Below are positions 58,216 through 64,000 of a DNA stretch of 64,000 nt, piece by piece. Under the pieces are notes generated by a model. That model saw only the letters and a program-made list of their open reading frames with translations. It searched no databases and was not told the DNA's origin. A program made the translations under genes and the position numbers. Position 1 is the first letter of the stretch; every line of letters starts with the position of its first letter. Source of the stretch: Aquatica leii (taxonomy: Eukaryota > Arthropoda > Insecta > Coleoptera > Lampyridae); NCBI GenBank assembly GCA_035610365.1, contig CM069432.1:243130104-243194103 (forward strand), given 5' to 3'.

Positions 58216-60800
58216 TTATTTTATGTACTTGTATGTAGTTTTTAATGTAGTTTGCTTGAGGAACATTCTTCTGAAAACAGTATCCAATCTTATGTTACCT
58301 TTATTTTTTATGATATTTTTTTCCATTAGTGAAATATTTTGTTGGAATTGCTCACCGTGTTTGTTGCTCACAATGCCGATATTTTTACTGAAGAAGTCCA
58401 TGTGTGATTCCAAAAAATCTATTTATTGGGACGTGTTACATCCCAGAGTTTTATAATTTTGAAGGAGATCTGAAACGAGTTTTCAGTTTTCCTATTGCCA
58501 AGATATTCAGTTACGACCTTTATTCAGCTTTTTCAACCTCATTCAAACTTTGCTCAAAGTAATAGTTTTTTATAAGAATTCTTGTTCGTGGAGTTATAAA
58601 TATACCCTATTTTATTTTAACTTTATTTATACTAAGCACTTCTTCTTTAAATACAGGAAACCTGAATCATTTTATTTATCACCTTAACACAATTTTGCAT
58701 TAATCCCAGTTTGAAGTGCAAGGGAGTAAGATATATGTGTTCAAGATTTAGCAGTGCTTGATAAGTTACATTTTTTATTCAGAATTAAATCTATTTTAAG
58801 CAATTACTTTCTAACAAAATAATGTTTGCAATCTTTGCTGCACTGACATAAAAACAACAAAATTTAGTATATAAGTATATAGTATATATTAGGGGATCTA
58901 ACAAAAGTGCTGTAACTTTTAAAGCGCTGCATATATTCCAAGAATGCTGATCGTACTGTATTTTTGATAGCAAAATATTTATGTTGCTATACTGTAACGT
59001 CGACTCTCAAGTAGTTTCTTAAATTAAGAGGGCGCTAACAAAAGAAGCAAAGAAATTAATGAAACAATTAGAAAAATTGACAAAATTGGTCAAATAACTT
59101 CCGAAGTCAGGGATGCCAAATAGATTGGTTTTGAGACTTAACTATTAAAGTCTTATATGCAATAAAAAGTTACACAGGAATAATATATTAATTCAATACC
59201 AAAAGGTAGTTATCATAATGCTGTATTCAAAAACAAAAACAAATAATAAGGTAAAATTCGGTAACATTACTTAAAACTAAAGATAAAAATTTTATCTAGT
59301 TTTGGATTAAGTTATTTTAAATATTTGCGGTAAGTAAATTTAACTTTTATTTTAATTAACAGTGAGCTAAACTTGATTCTTTTACATGACTAATTAAACA
59401 GATTTGAATCGCCCATTTAATTAGAGAAAATTAATATTTAAGTTAGGTTCAAATGTAAAGTTATTAAATAAAAAAAAAAACCAAGTTCGTTAATAAAGCC
59501 AAATGTTTAATTGACGAAAAGAATGTAGATATATGTAACTCACGCATAAGGATCAAATTTAACGTTGATAATGATGTCGTTTAATGGAATGCGATGCTAA
59601 TGTTAGCGGTAGCAATAGTATTAACCTTGGAAAATTTCCCAACAAGAATCGATGACAAAGGTGTTTTCTTCAAGAAAATCAATTTGGATCATTGGTATTT
59701 ATGGCTTATTGATATACCAAATCCATTCAAATTATCAATGTAGCCACAATCTAGCTAAAGATAAATTCTGTATATAAAAAAAAAGTCTAAAACAATTAAA
59801 AGCGGAAAATTACATAGATGTAATAAAATAGGAATTGAAGACATACCTGTATTATTAAATCAAGCTTTTTAAATAAACAGATTGTAGATATAAGGTAAAA
59901 TAAAAGTTGCATGAGTTAGAAATGAAATCACACAAGCGTACCACTCGAACTCTGATTGCCGAATGAATTTCTAGGCTGACCTCGCGCTATTTTTGAACAG
60001 TTTCCACCGAATAAAAAGGTTAAGGGAAGTTTATACGCAAAAATTTGTTAAATTAGTTTGAAATTAAATAAAAATAGTAACGGAACGTTACAATACGTCT
60101 GTTTCATATGGGCTGCATAGGCGACATGAATTCTGATTTCCAATATAAACAATCACGGCTTTCAAACTAAGTTTAAAGGAATCTATAAACAAACTTCAGT
60201 CGTGAGGATCATGACGATTCATTAACTTACTCAATAATGATTCAACGTCATTACAATACACTAAATTGCCTTTTGCGAAGAACAAAAATTTAAGTTTTCT
60301 TTACGTTGACGATAATAAGGAATTCCCTTCTCAAAGTGATTTCAATCTGTTAACCTAGACGCCAACAGTTCTGCCTAATTTGTTGATAAGGTTAGATTAC
60401 GAATTAGATTGTTGAGTCCTTGAAAAATCTAGGTTTTTAATATCGTCTTTTTCCGGACTTAGTTGCAAATCTTCATCGCCAAAATTTGTTAAATGTAAAC
60501 TTCAATTTTCATAGTGGTGCTGGAATCGGATACTTGTTGCTGTGAGCAACAGACCTGATAGTTGAAGGAAGGTTGGAATATTTAATTGTTTTTTGGTTTT
60601 TTCGTTATTTCAGCAATTTTTAAAAAATGCAAAAATTAAAGTATGGACCTTTGGAAGTTCATATGGCTTATATTGCAACTTTTCATTAAGCCAACCATTA
60701 GATAATGTTACACAGGACGTACAGCAATCATGACGATCCCAAGATTTGTCCTGATCATCGATTTCTTATCTAAATCAAGTTTGTATACCGTTTATATTAA
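58216..60800 (-). pseudogene. Arthropod repeat-encoded protein of unknown function, copy B (interrupted)
   Basis: The minus strand from about 60790 shows DDQDKSW and CCTSCVTLSNGWL, then NLVYCNDVESLLSKL (about 60290-60240), SLFIDSFKLSLKAV and VAYAAHMKQTY to 60093. The frame breaks off there and resumes at 58992 as ILLSKIQYD, NICSALK, FCCF, YLTPLHFKLGLM (about 58740-58700), then the frame 58413-58216 with ESHMDFFSKNIGIVSNKHGEQFQQNI. Each block aligns with copy A (62079-63709). The gap is a 1,100-bp insertion. The function is unknown; the family is widespread as repeats in arthropods and behaves like a transposon-borne gene. Many stops are present. Confidence 0.75.
58993..60092. mobile_element. 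1,100-bp insertion with inverted ends and 4-bp target duplication
   Basis: It begins TGTAACGT and ends ACGTTACA, and is flanked by ATAC on both sides (58989-58992 and 60093-60096). It lies exactly where copy B of the repeat gene is interrupted relative to copy A. Leaving out the insertion and one ATAC would keep the gene's reading register, which independently supports the boundaries. It encodes nothing recognisable, so it is a non-autonomous DNA transposon. Four-base duplications occur in Chapaev and Sola groups, but the family cannot be fixed from the short 8-bp ends. Confidence 0.75.
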
Positions 60801-61112
60801 AGGATTAATATTCCTTCTTTGAGAATCGAAAGTTTATTCTCTCCACACTTAACAGAAATAGTTTAATGGTTTTGCAAATTTGCGACGTTTTTTTAGTAAT
60901 CCTTTTGTACAAAAATAAACACTTAAACGCAAAGTAAAGACAATCAGTTTACCATAAATTAATATAAACACCTTTAACTTTTAACTGAACTAATTTTACT
61001 CACGTAAGAGACACGATTATAAAGGTTTCTAGATTTGTCTCGACAGGACTGGCGTGTATTTGATATCTTTATTGGAATTCAAAGTATCATACAATGCTGG
61101 CGACCACCCACT

Positions 61113-61560
61113 GTTATGTTAAAAAGGCGGTAGATCATTTTTCGAGTATAAAATTTGTCCCTCGACACGCCTCATCTTTTATAACCCGCTGTCAAACGAA
61201 TTGATTCCCCGTTAACGCTTTGTATAACACGGACTGTTCTTATCAGTATCTCAACGCCCAACGAGGCTTTCACTGTTAGGTTATTTCACGTGAATATGCG
61301 AAATCATTTTGTGGCTATTTAGTGGAAGCTTAGTCGGAGTAAGTCGTTAGATTTGTCTGTATTGCGGGTTTAATTTGATTCTTTCGTAATTGGATTTCCA
61401 TACTCCCCACACGTCTCCTTTATCGGTGAAGATCACGAACAGGCGGCATAATTGATGAAAAATTTCCATGACTTCACGTTACTAAAACTTAACTATCCAC
61501 ACCGTCAAGGGGTTGCAAACCTTCAAATTGCGTTTCTTTTGAGAGGAGCTGCAGTGTAAC
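61113..61560 (-). repeat. Dispersed repeat family, copy 2
   Basis: Reverse complement aligns with 4690-5214 through shared anchors (see copy 1), without copy 1's palindromic insert. It lies between copies A and B of the unknown-function gene, upstream of copy B on the same strand, so it might be part of that element's 5' region. Copy 1 has no such gene beside it, which argues for an independent repeat. Confidence 0.65.
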
Positions 61561-62078
61561 ACTACTTTTAATAAAACTGGAAACGACAATTTACTCTCTG
61601 TGAAATGTGTATTTTTTAATATATGCTAAATGATAAAGTAGCAAAGTACACAAGAAACAGCTACAATTATCCGTTTAAATTCCTGTAGACTAGTGTTATC
61701 TACCTGTTTTACTGAAGCGTTTTTTGTACAAACGTTGGCGGTACTAAAAAAAACCCTAATTGCAAGTCATATTAAAGCTTTTGAACTTAGTGATAACACT
61801 GGTCTGCAAAAAAAATATTTTTTATCGAGCCCTGACACTATTCCGGGTGATTCTTATGTAAAATGACGTCCTGAATCCAAATATGTCTTCCGTTTTCTTC
61901 GATCACCCACATTTTCGAGGGAGCCACTTTTCGTTAAATTAATTATAATTTATTTATCGAACGATAACAATAATTATAATAATTATTATAATAATAAATA
62001 CATGGATATAAATTTAATCTAAATGGTAAAAAGAACTATTTTAGCTATAAACAGTAATGCATAAAAAGATATTCATCT
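61561..62078. other. Non-coding spacer with AT-rich microsatellite
   Basis: Contains an imperfect (AAT/ATT)n run at about 61966-62000. No coding similarity. It is the 3' flank of copy A of the repeat gene. Confidence 0.5.
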
Positions 62079-63709
62079 TTACTTGGTACTTGCTTTCCTT
62101 TTATACCCTGAGGTACAGCTCTCTCGTTTCAAAAACCAGCAGTACTCCGTCAACATGCTTGCATTCCACTTGCCTGAAAATCTCTTCTCCAGCTTAGCGA
62201 TGTCTTGATGGAACCGTTCCCCGTGTTCATCCGAGACTGCTCCTAAATTTTCAGGGTAAAAGTCCAGATGCGAGTGAAGGAAGTGAACTTTAAGAGACAT
62301 GTTACATCCTATGTACGCTAAAAGCAGTTCCTCGACGTGAGCGACATAATCTTCACTTCTGTGGTTACCCAGGAAGTTCTTACAAACGTTTTGAAATGCA
62401 AGCCAAACTCGTTTTTCTTTTAGATTTAGGTGTTCAATAAACGTCGAATCTTGGAAGAGTTGTCTAATCTGGGGACCAACAAAAACGCCTTCTTTAATTT
62501 TAGCTTCGCTAAGACGAGGAAATTTAGTTTTCAAAAATTGAAATGCGCCACCTGTCTTGTCCACTGCTTTCACAAACTGCTTGATCAATCCAAGTTTGAT
62601 GTGTAAAGGTGGTAAGTAAATATTTTTCTTCGGAACCAAAGGATTGTGGGCGACATTTTTCTGACCAGGAAAGACCAGTCCCGTACGATGTAATGTTTAT
62701 CTCGGGCTCGACTATCCCATTCACAAAGGAAGCAGCAATATTTTGTAAATCCTGATTGCAGGCCCGTGAATAGAGCAAGAACTTTTAAGTCAGCGCAAAG
62801 TTTCCACTTATAATCATGATAACTAATTTTATCAAAAATTCTGAAGATGTTTTCGTACGTTTCTTTCATATCAACAGAGTATGCAACTGGAACTGATGGG
62901 AAGTCATTCCCTTTTGCCAACAGGGCAACTTTTAAGCTTGTTTTTGATGAGTCTATAAACAGTCTCCATTTGTCTGCGTCACATGGCATCTGTAGATCTG
63001 TCATCAATAAATTTGCATTAGGGCAGAACACTAAACCTTTATCTTCTGAGAAAAGATATTTCAGGGTTGCTTGTCTGGTACTGTAAGAAGATATTTTTAC
63101 TCCCTTTTCTAAGAGATTCTACTGTTGAAGTCGCGATCCTAGGAGCTGAGATTTAGTCTTGGGTAACTGCAAATCCCTGACAAGATCACTTAATTCCTGT
63201 TGAGTGAGGAGGTGAGGTTGCCGAGTAACTAAATCTGCGGAATACTCTTCATCATCATTGAACGTATCATTCGAAGCCCCAGGTTGTGGCTCAGAGTCTT
63301 TTTTGTTTGGGGGTGCTGGGATTGGCAAAGTATCGTTATGAGGAACAGGTCTTAGAGCTGACGGAATATTGGGATACTGAATTGTATGCTTATTTTTGCT
63401 CTAAAACCCGACGGTGGAAGTCATACAAAAGTAACAATCTGTAAGATGACAGCGAGGTTCACGCTAAACCATGGGCACAGCAAAAATGGCATTGATTTAC
63501 GGGTACCTTTGAGCCATTTGGTCACTGTAACAAGTCGTACAGCAAACTGATGGAGCACAAGTCTTGTCCTGGTCGCCAACTTGACAATCAAAGTACAATT
63601 TATAAGCTGTTTTAACAAGCGAAGAAAGGGGTTTTCGTTGCGCTTTTAAAGTTAATTCCCCGCAGACATAGCAGAAGCTATCGGGATGATTTTTACATTC
63701 GCGTGACAT
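62079..63709 (-). pseudogene. Arthropod repeat-encoded protein of unknown function, copy A
   Basis: From ATG at 63709 the minus strand encodes CKNHPDSFCYVCGELTLKAQ, GDQDKTCAPSVCC, WLKGTRKSMP, FAVPMV-REPRCHLTDCYFC, YPNIPSALRPVPH, DKWRLFIDSSKTSLKVALL, GFTKYCCFLCEWDSRARDKH, YLPPLHIKLGLIKQFVKAVD, SEAKIKEGVFVGPQIRQLF and SDEHGERFHQDIAKLEKRF, ending at 62079. This is a near-complete member (about 540 codons) of an arthropod family known to me only as repetitive hypothetical proteins. The N-terminal cysteines suggest zinc binding. It carries two compensating frameshifts near 63500-63470, a shift near 62640 and about three nonsense codons. No inverted ends were identified. Whether it is a transposase or an accessory protein is open. 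Confidence 0.75.
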
Positions 63710-64000
63710 AATTAAACAGTAATTCAACGCCCGACATTAACCACAAATCACACTTAGTCACTTAAAAAAATTCGGAGTAAAAGTAGTTTTACTGTGTTAC
63801 ACAAATGAACAAAAATGAAAACAAAATCCAGCACATTTAAAACGTCGACAAGTTAACTCTGCAACAGCTATAGATGTACTGATCGAAGCAGTTAAGCAAA
63901 CAATGTAATATACTATAATGAGAAGGGTAATGCAAGTTCAAGCCTGTCGAAAATTCCTGTTCAAACCTGCATGTGGTATTGAGATCGCCAGCGTCGTGCA
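63710..64000. other. 5' flank of copy A
   Basis: No recognisable coding sequence. It would hold the promoter of the copy A gene; no clear TATA box or initiator could be assigned. Confidence 0.4.

Noticed and set aside
1-64000. CRISPR arrays, bacterial operons, rRNA genes
   Set aside because: No regularly spaced direct repeats with unique spacers, no rRNA-like blocks, and all gene content is eukaryotic transposon type.

Overview
This window comes from an AT-rich eukaryotic genome, most likely an insect or another arthropod. The evidence is the mixture of transposon families: jockey-type LINEs, BEL/Pao, Copia and Gypsy retroelements, Penelope-like elements, piggyBac, hAT, Tc1/mariner, and a Polinton-type element. 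No complete host protein-coding gene could be supported. Almost all recognisable coding sequence is transposon debris with stops and frameshifts, separated by long AT-rich stretches with no recognisable content.

Layout. 2.5-2.9 kb: Copia gag fragment. 3.5-6.1 kb: piggyBac transposase in two pieces, with a dispersed repeat containing perfect palindromes (4.69-5.21 kb) between them; a second copy of that repeat lies inverted at 61.1-61.6 kb. 6.1-8.5 kb: minus-strand BEL/Pao. 9.2-9.5 kb: Penelope fragment. 11.1-12.5 kb: minus-strand copy of an uncharacterised DDE-like transposase family, with a second, plus-strand copy at 31.3-33.0 kb. 12.7-17.9 kb: a LINE split by a hAT element (13038-16069) that has matching 12-bp inverted ends and a perfect 8-bp target duplication. 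19.1-19.8 kb: Tc1/mariner fragment. 20.0-22.9 kb: the Polinton-like element. 26.0-27.6 kb: minus-strand jockey LINE. 29.9-31.0 kb: internally deleted mariner and piggyBac pieces. 37.6-38.5 kb: Penelope fragments joined head to head. 43.6-46.1 kb: minus-strand LINE. 46.3-50.7 kb: the most complete retroelement, a BEL/Pao with gag-protease-RT-RNaseH-integrase order. 50.7-51.1 kb: Gypsy gag fragment. 53.9-54.6 kb: Penelope GIY-YIG fragment. 58.2-63.7 kb: two minus-strand copies of an arthropod repeat-encoded protein of unknown function, the left one interrupted by a 1,100-bp insertion with 4-bp target duplication.

The most interesting object is the 2,853-bp element at 20015-22867. It has a perfect 6-bp target duplication, AG...CT ends, roughly 405-bp terminal inverted repeats, and only two genes, both on the minus strand. 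One is a packaging-type ATPase with Walker A and B motifs; the other is an unrecognised 267-codon gene. Each gene has one nonsense codon. Each has its own TATA box placed 20-21 bp from a shared 15-mer that looks like an initiator, and the inverted repeats each carry a tRNA-like sequence with Pol III A and B boxes and a T7 terminator. Its ends are those of Polintons/Mavericks, but it is far smaller and has no polymerase, integrase or recognisable capsid gene, so it looks like a miniature, probably non-autonomous, Polinton-derived element.
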